A stretch of DNA of 64,000 nucleotides from Bryobacteraceae bacterium. GTDB lineage: Bacteria; Acidobacteriota; Terriglobia; Bryobacterales; Bryobacteraceae. The notes under the pieces are model-generated. The model was not told the DNA's origin. It searched no databases and saw nothing but the letters and a program-made list of their open reading frames with translations. Below, in pieces: positions 51,760 to 59,482 of the stretch (positions are counted from its first letter, which is position 1; each line of letters starts with the position of its first letter). A program made the position numbers and the translations under genes. Location: the NCBI GenBank assembly GCA_041394945.1, contig JAWKHH010000004.1, positions 248,001 through 312,000 of the forward strand, given 5' to 3'.

Positions 51760-52305
51760 CTAACTTCCCGCAGCCTGCTTCATCACTTGCGCGGGGCCAC
51801 CATCGTCGGATTCACCCGGCTCCGTCTTCTCCGCTTTGGACTGCCGTCCGTTGACCGAAGGGACTCCCCCCGCCCTCAAGATCCGGCGTACTGTCTGCCG
51901 GCTTAGTTCGATACCGTGGTTCTGCTGGAGCTCCCGGTGGATCTGCGTGTCGTTCAACCCTTTGTAAACTGACCCCGCAAGCTCCAGGATTTGCTGGCGC
52001 AGACCATTGCCGGTCGCGTTCGCTGGTGTCCGCCCCACGTTGCCGTGCCGGTCCCAGTCATCGCCGCCTCTAACGTCATGCCGCTTCTTCAAACGCTGGA
52101 CTTGGCGCACGCTCAGATTCAAGATCCATGCCGCATGCTCCACCTTCAGTTCCCGGGTCTTGATCAGCCGCATTACCGTAGTCCGACGCTGTTCCTTAGG
52201 AAGTCCCTCAAGGCGGGACACCAACTCATCCGCTGGACGTTTCACCTCGCCTACTACCTCCTGACTCTTACCCTCGGTTGCTGGGCAACGCAACCAAGTA
52301 GGCAA
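51760..52305 (-). CDS. Transposase fragment, N-terminal HTH part
   Basis: 181 residues with the order AAWILNLSVRQVQRLKKRHD, NVGRTPANATGNGL and GLNDTQIHRELQQNHGIELS followed by RQTVRRILRAGGVPS. This is the double helix-turn-helix N-terminus of a DDE-type transposase related to ISNCY/ISDol1-like elements (low-confidence family). No DDE domain follows; the frame ends soon after. Related sequences lie at 54035-54190 and 56463-56693, outside the island. It is likely nonfunctional. The first methionine may be further inside. Confidence 0.7.
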   Translation of the reverse strand: MPTWLRCPATEGKSQEVVGEVKRPADELVSRLEGLPKEQRRTTVMRLIKTRELKVEHAAWILNLSVRQVQRLKKRHDVRGGDDWDRHGNVGRTPANATGNGLRQQILELAGSVYKGLNDTQIHRELQQNHGIELSRQTVRRILRAGGVPSVNGRQSKAEKTEPGESDDGGPAQVMKQAAGS

Positions 52306-52608
52306 TGTGCGACAATTTTATCCTATAGATTTCTTGTTGGCAATCACTAAAGACAACTAAATAGAGGTCTTGCACTATATGCACAGTCAGGCAAAAATGG
52401 CGCCATTTTGCCTGTTCCGTCCATCAACTTGAGTGACCTAGTAACTCTAGTGCCCGTCTTCCATATGTCCAGAAACGGGACAATGTGTTCTGCGGAAAGC
52501 TCCCCTCCCGCGTGAGGGCCCCAATTGGGCACAAGCTTTTATGGGCTCTCACCCACTCCGCGTCCAAAAAGTGGGTCAGTCGGCAGCCGACCCGACCCCC
52601 ATGCCCGA
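52306..52608. other. Gap of about 300 bp with a strong palindrome
   Basis: No gene. The sequence is AT-rich for this window and contains the near-perfect palindrome at 52389-52413 (see the separate repeat entry). Part of it may be the outer end of the transposon whose fragment precedes it. Confidence 0.5.
52389..52413. repeat. Near-perfect 25-base palindrome
   Basis: AGGCAAAAATGG and CGCCATTTTGCCT pair around the centre GGCGCC with one extra A on the left arm. The stem is about 12 bp. It is followed by CTGTTCC and not by a T-tract, so it is not a plain terminator. It could be an operator or a remnant transposon end. Confidence 0.55.
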
Positions 52609-53722
52609 TCAGCGGTGCGCCGAATTGCCGGGCGCAAGCTGCCGCTCAAGCACGTCGACGATCCGTTGGCTCGCCTTCCCATCCCATAACTCCGGAACCC
52701 TGGGAGCAGTGGGCGGCGGACCATCCAACGCTGCGGCGGCCCGGGCGAGGATCTCTTCCGACCCGCCCGTCACCAAAACGTTCGTTCCTTGGTGTCTCGT
52801 GACGGGGCGCTCAGTGTTCGGCCTCAGGGTCAGACACGGCACCTGCAGGATCGTTGTTTCCTCCTGAATACCGCCCGAATCGGTAAGCACCAGACGAGCT
52901 TCGCTGGTTAGCCGAAGGAAATCGAGGTAGCCCAGCGGGGAAACGAGCAGGAGGCCTTCAGTCGAAAGGCCCAGATCCTCGATCCGTCTTCGTGTGCGGG
53001 GGTGGACCGGGAACACCATCGGATGGCGTTCGGCGAGAATCCGCAGGGCACCCAGCAAGTCGGCAAGGCGCTCGGGCCGGTCCACATTGGAAGGGCGGTG
53101 CAGCGTAGTGAGAACATAGCCGTGCGGCTGAAGACCAAGCGTGTCCAGCACCTGAGATTCGGCGGCCCGTGCGCGGAACCGCAGCAGTGTGTCGATCATG
53201 ACGTTACCGGCGAAGAAGATCCTACTCTCTTCGATCCCTTCTGCCCGGAGGTTGTCTCCTGCCCCAGCTTCGGTAGTGAACAGGAAGTTGGACAAGTGGT
53301 CCGTGATTATTCGGTTGACCTCTTCGGGCATGCCCCGGTCACGACTCCGCAGCCCAGCTTCTACGTGCGCTACCGGAATGCCAAGCCGGACGGCCACCAA
53401 GGCCCCCGCGACCGTTGAGGTGACATCGCCCACAACAACCAGGGCGTGCGGCCGAAAACTTTCCAGCACTGGCTCCAGCTTCAGAAGGATGTTCGCGGTT
53501 TCGTGCCGCCGGAGAGTCCGAAATGGACATCCGGGCGGGGAATCTCCAGGTCAGAAAAGAACTGATCCGACATCTCGGGCGAGAAGTGTTGTCCCGTATG
53601 CACGAGCAGGGCCTGGAAAGTCGGTCTTCGCAGGAACTCCGCCATCAACGGAGCCACCTTGATGAAGTTAGGCCGCGCCGACGACGCACGCAACCCGAAT
53701 GTTCCCGCTAGAGCTCCTAGGC
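52609..53722 (-). pseudogene. Frameshifted UDP-N-acetylglucosamine 2-epimerase gene (wecB/wbpI-type)
   Basis: Three pieces. The start from ATG 53722 (MPRSSSGNIRVACVVGA) and RPNFIKVAPLMAEFLRRPTF are in different frames. The second break is near 53495 between VHFGLSGGT and ANILLKLEP. The rest (52609-53469) is uninterrupted, with GDVTSTVAGALVAVRLGIPV, HVEAGLRSRDRGMPEEVNR, TLHRPSNVD, and LTDSGGIQEET, all typical of nonhydrolysing UDP-GlcNAc 2-epimerases. The right-hand break corresponds to loss of bases around the GTHxET motif. A functional copy would perform the last epimerisation in the WbpA-B-E-D-I pathway, whose other genes are in the island. Confidence 0.8.
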
Positions 53723-53858
53723 ATGAGTGTAGAGTAAACTATATCAGTAAGAGGCCGTCTCTTGGGCGGCGCTGGATTGCTCCATCGTCCCATGCGTCTC
53801 AGTGGCCCGTGATGCACCGCCAGATCGGTGCTGTGGCGAAGCCCGCGAGAGTCCCGCT

Positions 53859-53879
53859 CTTGGGCAATTTTGGGCAATG
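53859..53879 (+). repeat. Putative integrase arm-type site, right
   Basis: Identical to 3755-3775 and in the same orientation: two TGGGCAAT motifs 10 bases apart. It lies 82 bases inside attR. Confidence 0.65.
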
Positions 53880-53961
53880 ACCCCCGGCAAACCCGGCAAA
53901 AACAGCCCTGCGAGCAACGAAGAATCAGTAACTTACACACCCCAAACCTCACCGGCCGAAC

Positions 53962-53989
53962 CGAATCCCACCCTCACCGCCATAATCTT
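53962..53989 (+). repeat. attR, right direct repeat of the island
   Basis: Perfect copy of 3697-3724, the 3' end of tRNA-Ser plus 7 bases. The preceding bases do not continue the tRNA sequence, so this is a duplicated 3' end and not a second tRNA gene. Confidence 0.92.
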
Positions 53990-54034
53990 CGAATTCGACT
54001 GCCGGAAGTTCCCCGGTCGGGCGAACCCGGCGGC

Positions 54035-54190
54035 TGGATCCCCGCCCCACGTAGGATTCTTCGAACTGTTTGCCGGCTTACCGTGACTTGGTGTTGTTCC
54101 TGCAACCCACGGTGGATCTGAGTATCGTTCATTCCGGCATAGGCTGTCCGCGCCAGGTGCTCGATGCGCTGTGCGTTCGCTCATCAGGCC
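54035..54190 (-). pseudogene. Transposase remnant related to the fragment at 51760
   Basis: Read on the minus strand, one frame gives QRIEHLARTAYAGMNDTQIH and RGLQEQHQVTVSRQTVRRIL. This matches the second HTH of the fragment at 51760-52305 (GLNDTQIHRELQQNHGIELS). It is only about 50 residues and ends in unrelated sequence. It lies 45 bases outside attR. Confidence 0.65.
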
Positions 54191-54264
54191 TGGCCCACTT
54201 CGCTCATCTCATTTGGCCCACCCCGAGGGTTGATTTCTCCCGGGATCCCGACCCGGTAGTCCAT

Positions 54265-54349
54265 TTTTTGGACCCCGGCGGGAGCGGAGCCTGGCGACGC
54301 CCGAAGGGCGGCGCCTCTGAGGCGGAGCGGACGCCGGGGTTCAAAAAAT
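54265..54349. repeat. Large inverted repeat at the IS21 end
   Basis: TTTTTTGGACCCCGGCG (54265-54281) and CGCCGGGGTTCAAAAAA (54333-54349) form a 17-position stem with one mismatch. The enclosed sequence contains smaller hairpins (CGCCC-GAAG-GGCGG and GCCTCTGAGGC). It stands 25 bases after the istB stop codon and could be a bidirectional terminator. Confidence 0.55.
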
Positions 54350-54374
54350 TCGCGAACCCCAGCCCCACCCCATC

Positions 54375-55145
54375 CTACCGCTTCGCCCGCCTCGCGAGCG
54401 TCCGCTTGAACCGGAACGAGTCCGGCCCGGTCTCGATAATATGCGCCCGATCGGTCACCCGATCGAGCAGCGCCTTGCACAACCGCGGGTTCGGAAACAC
54501 GGTCGTCCACTCGGAAAACGGTAGATTCGTCGTCACCACGATCGCCGCCCGTTCAGCCCGCTCCGAGATCACCTGAAACAAGAACTCGGCCCCCACATCG
54601 GCCAACGGAACATACCCGATCTCGTCGATCACGATCATGTCGAACCGCTGCCACTTCGCCATCGCCTTCCGCACTTGGCCGTTCTGCTTGGCCTCCACCA
54701 GCTCGTTCACCAGCGCCGCCGCCGTCGTGAACCGCGCCCGCCGCTTCTGCCGGCACGCCGCCACGCAAAGCCCCGTCGCCAGATGACTCTTCCCCGTCCC
54801 GCACTCGCCGATCAACACCACCGGCTCACTGCGATCAATATAGCCGCCCTCGGCCAACTCCCGGATCTTCGCCGCCGGCAAGTGCGGCGCCTGCGCAAAA
54901 TCGAACTCCTCCAGCGTCTTCATGCGCGGCAGTTGCGCATCCCGCAGCCGGTTCCGGATCGCGTGCCGATCCCGCTCCTCGCATTCCAACGCCAGCAACG
55001 CCTCCAGATACCGCACATGACTATGGTTATCCCGCACCGCTTCCTCGGCCATCGTCACGAAGTTCGCCGCGATCGCCGGCACACGCACCGCCTTGCAGTA
55101 CTGCCGGATGCTCGCCTGTTCCAAGGACTCGGTCTGGTTCTTCAC
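54375..55145 (-). CDS. istB: IstB-type ATPase of an IS21-family element
   Basis: 256 residues. Walker A GECGTGKSHL and Walker B MIVIDEIGYVP are intact, and the N-terminal helical part (MAEEAVRDNHSHVRYLEALL) and C-terminal VTDRAHIIETGPDSFRF are typical for IstB. IstB assists the DDE transposase IstA in target selection. Its start overlaps the end of the istA remnant by 4 bases (ATGA). With istA broken, the protein has no obvious partner here. Confidence 0.9.
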   Translation of the reverse strand: MKNQTESLEQASIRQYCKAVRVPAIAANFVTMAEEAVRDNHSHVRYLEALLALECEERDRHAIRNRLRDAQLPRMKTLEEFDFAQAPHLPAAKIRELAEGGYIDRSEPVVLIGECGTGKSHLATGLCVAACRQKRRARFTTAAALVNELVEAKQNGQVRKAMAKWQRFDMIVIDEIGYVPLADVGAEFLFQVISERAERAAIVVTTNLPFSEWTTVFPNPRLCKALLDRVTDRAHIIETGPDSFRFKRTLARRAKR

Positions 55146-56693
55146 TGCACACCTCCGTGCCCTTCGGCCAGCAGCAGATCGTAGTCGTCCATCACCGGCA
55201 GCGGCCGCTCGAACTCCGCCAGATCCGCCGCCAGCGCCATCTGGTACCGCTGCCGCGCCGCCGGATCCGGCATCGTCAGCATATGCTGCACCGCCGCGGC
55301 ATCACTCACGCCCAATCGCAAGGCCTCCTCCACCGCCGCGATCAGCCGCGGCCAACCCTCCGCCAACCCCGCGCGGACCAGCCCGATCATCGCCCGCGTC
55401 CCACGGCTCTTGCCGTCTCGCTCTTCCATCCGCCGCCAAATCGCATCCAGACAAACCGGCCATCGGCCCGCCTGCCGCCACTGCGCCAGCGGCGTAGCGC
55501 CGGCCATCGCACCCGGCTTCCGCTCAAGCACATCCAGGTAATGCTCCAGATCCAGCACCTCGTACCCGCGCCCGTACTGGCGCAGATGCCGCGCCACGCA
55601 CCGGTTGTCACGGTCGTCACCCACAGCGGTCCCACGGCGGCCGTCACCCGCGCACCCGGCGGGCCGGAGCCGAGTAGAAGTTCGCCTTCACTCGAACTCT
55701 TCCACGCCCATCCACCACCAGCGGATATAACGCCTCTTCGATCGGATACCCTTCCTCCGCCAGCGGCTGCAGGGACGCGCGTTCCCGTTCGCGGTTATCC
55801 GCCACCGTGCCCGTGTGACCGGCAATCGTACGCGACTGGCTCTTCTCGCACATCCCCAGCATCCACGCGTTCAACGCGCCCAGATCCGCTGCCTCCGGAA
55901 CCGGCACCAGGCAGTTGCGCCGGAACCATCCCAGCTCTCCTTCCACCCCGCCCTTCTCGTGGCCGCTTTCCGGGTTGCAGTACTCGCTCTGGAATCCCCA
56001 ATGCGAGCGGAAGCTGATGATCCGCTCGGTCTCTTGCCTCTGCCGCCCCCGCAGGATCTTCACCACGCACGCCTTCAGGTTGTCGTATCGGAGGACTCGA
56101 AACACCCCGCCGAAATAGGCGAACGCATGTTCGTGCGCTTCCAGGAATGCGGCCTGCGTCGGCCGCAGATAAGCGCGGTGGAAGGCATCGCCCGACGCCA
56201 TGCTGCGCATCGCGAACACCTGCAGCCGGACCACTTCCCCACCCAGCCGCGCGTCGGCCTCAAACCAGTCCACCTGCGCTTCCTGACCCCACTCGTAGCT
56301 CTGCGGCACGAACAGTTCGTTCTTCGCCAACCCCATCTCGTACTTGCGTTGCCGCACGTAGCGCCGCACCGTCGACTCGCCGACCTCACACTCCGGATGC
56401 TCCTCGCGCAGCCGCGTATAGACCCGGTGGGCCGTATGCCGCTGCTGACGCAATTCGTCGCTTGTCGCGTTCGCCGGTGTCCTCCCGGAGTTGCCGTGCC
56501 GGTCCCAGTCATCCAGACCGGAATTGAATCGTTTCTTCAGCCGTTGAATCTGCCGGACACTCAGATTCAGGATCCATGCCGCATGCTCCACCATCAGCTC
56601 CCGCGACACGACTAGTTTCATTACTGCCGTGCGTCGCTCCTTCCTGGGAAGTCCATCCAGGTGGCGCACCAAATCGTCGGCCGGGCGAATCAA
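55142..56693 (-). pseudogene. istA transposase, frameshifted and fused to another transposase N-terminus
   Basis: Residues 1 to about 85 from ATG 56693 (AAWILNLSVRQIQRLKKRFN, SGRTPANATSDELRQQ) belong to the transposase family seen at 51760, not to IstA. The true IstA portion begins at RHTAHRVYTRLREEHPECEV and includes VDWFEADARLGGEVVRLQVF and VLRYDNLKACV. This frame stops at 55644 after KANFYSAPARRVRG. The rest (CVARHLRQYGRGYEVLDLEH, ERKPGAMAGATPLAQWRQAG) continues in another frame to 55142. At least one, probably two, frameshifts lie between 55600 and 55650. Confidence 0.8.
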
Positions 56694-56922
56694 TGCGTCC
56701 TCCCTCCTTCAGTTACCCGGCGCTCGCTGCCGCGCCGATAACTAGCTAAACTGCCCAATTGTATCTTACTGAATCTAGGCCCGCAAGCTAAAAGCAAAGG
56801 TAGGATGACGACTTATTGAGTAGACAGGCAAACAGGACGACATTTATGCTGTCCAGGAAACGCTGTGGCTCAATGAGTAAGTTGAGGGCCAGAGCATCGG
56901 CGCCTCTGCGCCCGTGTTGCCA

Positions 56923-58038
56923 TCATCGCCGCACTGCCCGAATGCCGGACCATCTCCCGCGAAACGGCGCCGCGGCATTGATATACGCCACGTATGCCAA
57001 GTTCTCGCCGAGACCCACGCCCCACGCTCCGTACCCGTCACCCGGCTGCCCATGGAACGCCGCCAGCCGCGGCCGGGCCGGATCGCTAACGTCCACGCAA
57101 ACTAACTCGCTGTCTCCCGCGGACAGATAAGCGACGCTCTTCTCGCGGTCCAGTTGAATCTGGTTTGTATGTCCCCGGCTGTTCAACCAAAGGTTGCCGA
57201 ACGTGTCCGCGCCCCATGGGTTCCACCAGCCGACCTGCCGAATACGCGCCGGATCGGAAACGTCCAGCACTTCAAGCCCGGCGTAGTCGACGGCCGCATA
57301 GACGATATCTCCTTCGATTGCGAGGTTGTTATACGCCTGCTGCTTGCCCCGCATGCCGGCGTTGATGTACCGGCCCACTTCGCGAAGGTGATACGGATCG
57401 GACTTGTCGACAACGCGCATGCCACCCGCGTCGAAGGCGACGTAAAGCAGATCGGCCGACACCGCGAGGCCCCGTGCATTCGGATGCTGAGTGCGATTCG
57501 GATTCGGCCGCGGGAAGTCAATGTCAGGAAGGAACCGCGCCGCTTCTTCCAACTCGTATCCGTCGAAGGAGAAGACGAAGACACCTTGGTCCATGGCCGC
57601 GAGATAGACGAATGGACCATCCACAGCCACCGCCGCCGAACCGCGCAGAGTCTCGTCGGAACGCCACAGAGCGACGATCTTCGGGGAGCGGGTTTGCGCG
57701 ACGTCGACCACGGCCACCCCGACCTTTGACCCGCGCGCACTGAAGAAATCGCCGAGCGCGAGATACAGCAGGTTCTCCCGCTGAACGAGGTTCATCACGT
57801 CGAGCCCGCCGAACCGGAATCGCCCGATATTCGCCGCCACGGTCTGGTTCGTTCCCTCGATTTCGAGGATGCGAAGCCCCCCGTTCTTCAGCGCGATATA
57901 GAGCACGTCGCGAGACGGATCCTTGGCGATCGCCTGCGGAAGCGCGCCGGGTGTGGCGTGCTCCCAAACCGCTGGAAGCTCGCTTGGCTGTTGAGCGCAA
58001 GCCGCGGCGACAAACAGGGCTAGGAGCCCGAACCGCAC
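56923..58038 (-). CDS. Exported LVIVD-repeat beta-propeller protein
   Basis: 371 residues with a signal peptide (MRFGLLALFVAAACAQ). Repeated units DVLYIALKNGGLRILEIEGT, VAVVDVAQTRSPKIVALWRS, MRVVDKSDPYHLREVGRYIN and LEVLDVSDPARIRQVGWWNP are LVIVD-type blades of a beta-propeller. It follows the DUF1501 gene with one base between, so the three genes 61895-56923 form an operon. Binding partner unknown. Confidence 0.75.
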   Translation of the reverse strand: MRFGLLALFVAAACAQQPSELPAVWEHATPGALPQAIAKDPSRDVLYIALKNGGLRILEIEGTNQTVAANIGRFRFGGLDVMNLVQRENLLYLALGDFFSARGSKVGVAVVDVAQTRSPKIVALWRSDETLRGSAAVAVDGPFVYLAAMDQGVFVFSFDGYELEEAARFLPDIDFPRPNPNRTQHPNARGLAVSADLLYVAFDAGGMRVVDKSDPYHLREVGRYINAGMRGKQQAYNNLAIEGDIVYAAVDYAGLEVLDVSDPARIRQVGWWNPWGADTFGNLWLNSRGHTNQIQLDREKSVAYLSAGDSELVCVDVSDPARPRLAAFHGQPGDGYGAWGVGLGENLAYVAYINAAAPFRGRWSGIRAVRR

Positions 58039-58039
58039 G

Positions 58040-59482
58040 TTACACCAACTTCCGCGTGAACTCGTTCTCGCCGTGGACGTCGGTGAGCCGTTGTTCGCGG
58101 CTCATGTAGAAATAGGTGAGCTTCTCATGATCGAGGCCTAGCAAACGTAGGATCGTGGCGTTGACGTCGTGCACGGTCTTCGCGTCTTCCACCGCCCGCA
58201 TGCCGAATTCGTCGGTGGAGCCGATCACCTGGCCGCCGCGGATGCCGCCGCCCGCCATCCACATGCTGAACGCGTAGGGATGATGGTCGCGGCCGTTCTT
58301 CCCTTCTGCGAGCGGCGTCCGTCCGAACTCGCTCCCCCACACCACAAGCGTCGAATCGAGCATGCCCCGGGCGGCAAGGTCGGTCAGTAGTCCGGCCACG
58401 GGCTTGTCGGACTTGGCGGCCATCCGCAGGTGCGATCCGGTCAGATCATCGTGCGCGCCGTCCCAGTCCGAACCCAAGTGTGTGCCCGAATAAAGCTGAA
58501 TGAACCTGACGCCGCGCTCGACCAGCCGGCGCGCGAGGAGGCACTTCTTGCCGAAATCGTCGGTAGGCTCTTCGCCGATGCCGTAAAGCTTGCGCGTGGC
58601 GTCGGACTCCTTGGCGAGGTCGACGGCGTCCGGCGCCGTGGATTGCATCCGGTAGGCCAGTTCGTAGGCGGCGATGCGGGCTTCAAGGTCCGAATCGGCC
58701 GGCCGCGACTGCAGATGAAGCCGGTCCATTTCGCCGATGAAATCGAGCGTGGCGCGCTGCGCCGGAGCGGAGACGCCGGACGGGGTGGCCAAGTCGAGCA
58801 CCGGGTATTCCCCGCCGCGAAAGACAGTGCCTTGATAGAGGGCCGGCAGGTATCCGGCGGCATAGGCCTGCGGACCGCTCTTGAGCGCGCCCTCCGTCAT
58901 TACAATAAACGCTGGCAGATTCTGGTTCTCGGAGCCGAGCCCGTAGGTAACCCACGAACCAAGGCTCGGCCGGCCGGGAAACTGTGAACCCGAGTTGCGC
59001 AGGTAGAGCGCCGGTGCGTGATCGAAAGCGTCGCCGTAGCAGGAGCGCACCACGGTCATCCTGTCGATATGCCGCATGGTGTGCGGGAACAGGTTTGAAA
59101 CTTCGATGCCGGACTGGCCCCAGCGTTTGAACTCGAACGGGCTCGGCTGCACGATGGCCCTGCGGAAATCGATCCGGCTCGTCTTGAGGCCTTGGGCGAA
59201 GGACGCCGGTACGGTCTGCCCGGCGCGCTCGCGCAGCAGTGGCTTCGGATCATAAGTGTCGACGTGGCTCACGCCGCCGTGCATGAAGAGGTAGATCACG
59301 CTCTTCACGCGCGGGGTCAGGTGCGGTGTCCTGGGAGCCAGCGGATTGCCCGTGGAGCCGCCCTGGAGCAGCGATTGGAGGGCGACGGCTCCGAAGCCCA
59401 TTCCTGCGCGCGCCAGCAGGCCGCGCCGCGAGAACCTCGATGAATCGGGGAAGTGAGGCTTAGTCGACATAGAGAAACTCAT
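58040..59482 (-). CDS. DUF1501 (sulfatase-like) exported protein
   Basis: 480 residues. The N-terminus has a twin-arginine-type signal (FSRRGLLARAGMGFGAVALQ). The DUF1501 core shows VKSVIYLFMHGGVSHVDTYD, FPGRPSLGSWVTYGLGSEN and LVVWGSEFGRTP, then HHPYAFSMWMAGGGIRGGQV. These proteins are almost always paired with DUF1549/PSD1 proteins in Planctomycetes and Acidobacteria, as here. The alternative start at 59470 is compatible too. The start overlaps the upstream gene end. Function unknown. Confidence 0.88.
   Translation of the reverse strand: MSFSMSTKPHFPDSSRFSRRGLLARAGMGFGAVALQSLLQGGSTGNPLAPRTPHLTPRVKSVIYLFMHGGVSHVDTYDPKPLLRERAGQTVPASFAQGLKTSRIDFRRAIVQPSPFEFKRWGQSGIEVSNLFPHTMRHIDRMTVVRSCYGDAFDHAPALYLRNSGSQFPGRPSLGSWVTYGLGSENQNLPAFIVMTEGALKSGPQAYAAGYLPALYQGTVFRGGEYPVLDLATPSGVSAPAQRATLDFIGEMDRLHLQSRPADSDLEARIAAYELAYRMQSTAPDAVDLAKESDATRKLYGIGEEPTDDFGKKCLLARRLVERGVRFIQLYSGTHLGSDWDGAHDDLTGSHLRMAAKSDKPVAGLLTDLAARGMLDSTLVVWGSEFGRTPLAEGKNGRDHHPYAFSMWMAGGGIRGGQVIGSTDEFGMRAVEDAKTVHDVNATILRLLGLDHEKLTYFYMSREQRLTDVHGENEFTRKLV

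Larger units (their letters stand above)
54190..56466 (-). mobile_element. Degenerate IS21-family element (istA pseudogene plus istB)
   Basis: An IS21-type two-gene arrangement on the minus strand. istA lacks its N-terminal start and has frameshifts; istB is intact. The ends are approximate because terminal repeats could not be identified. Fragments of a different transposase flank it on both sides. Confidence 0.6.

Noticed and set aside
54190..56466. Simple insertion of IS21 into one intact ISNCY-like transposase gene
   Set aside because: The two flanking fragments overlap by about five codons with different sequences, so they cannot be the two halves of one interrupted gene without additional events.
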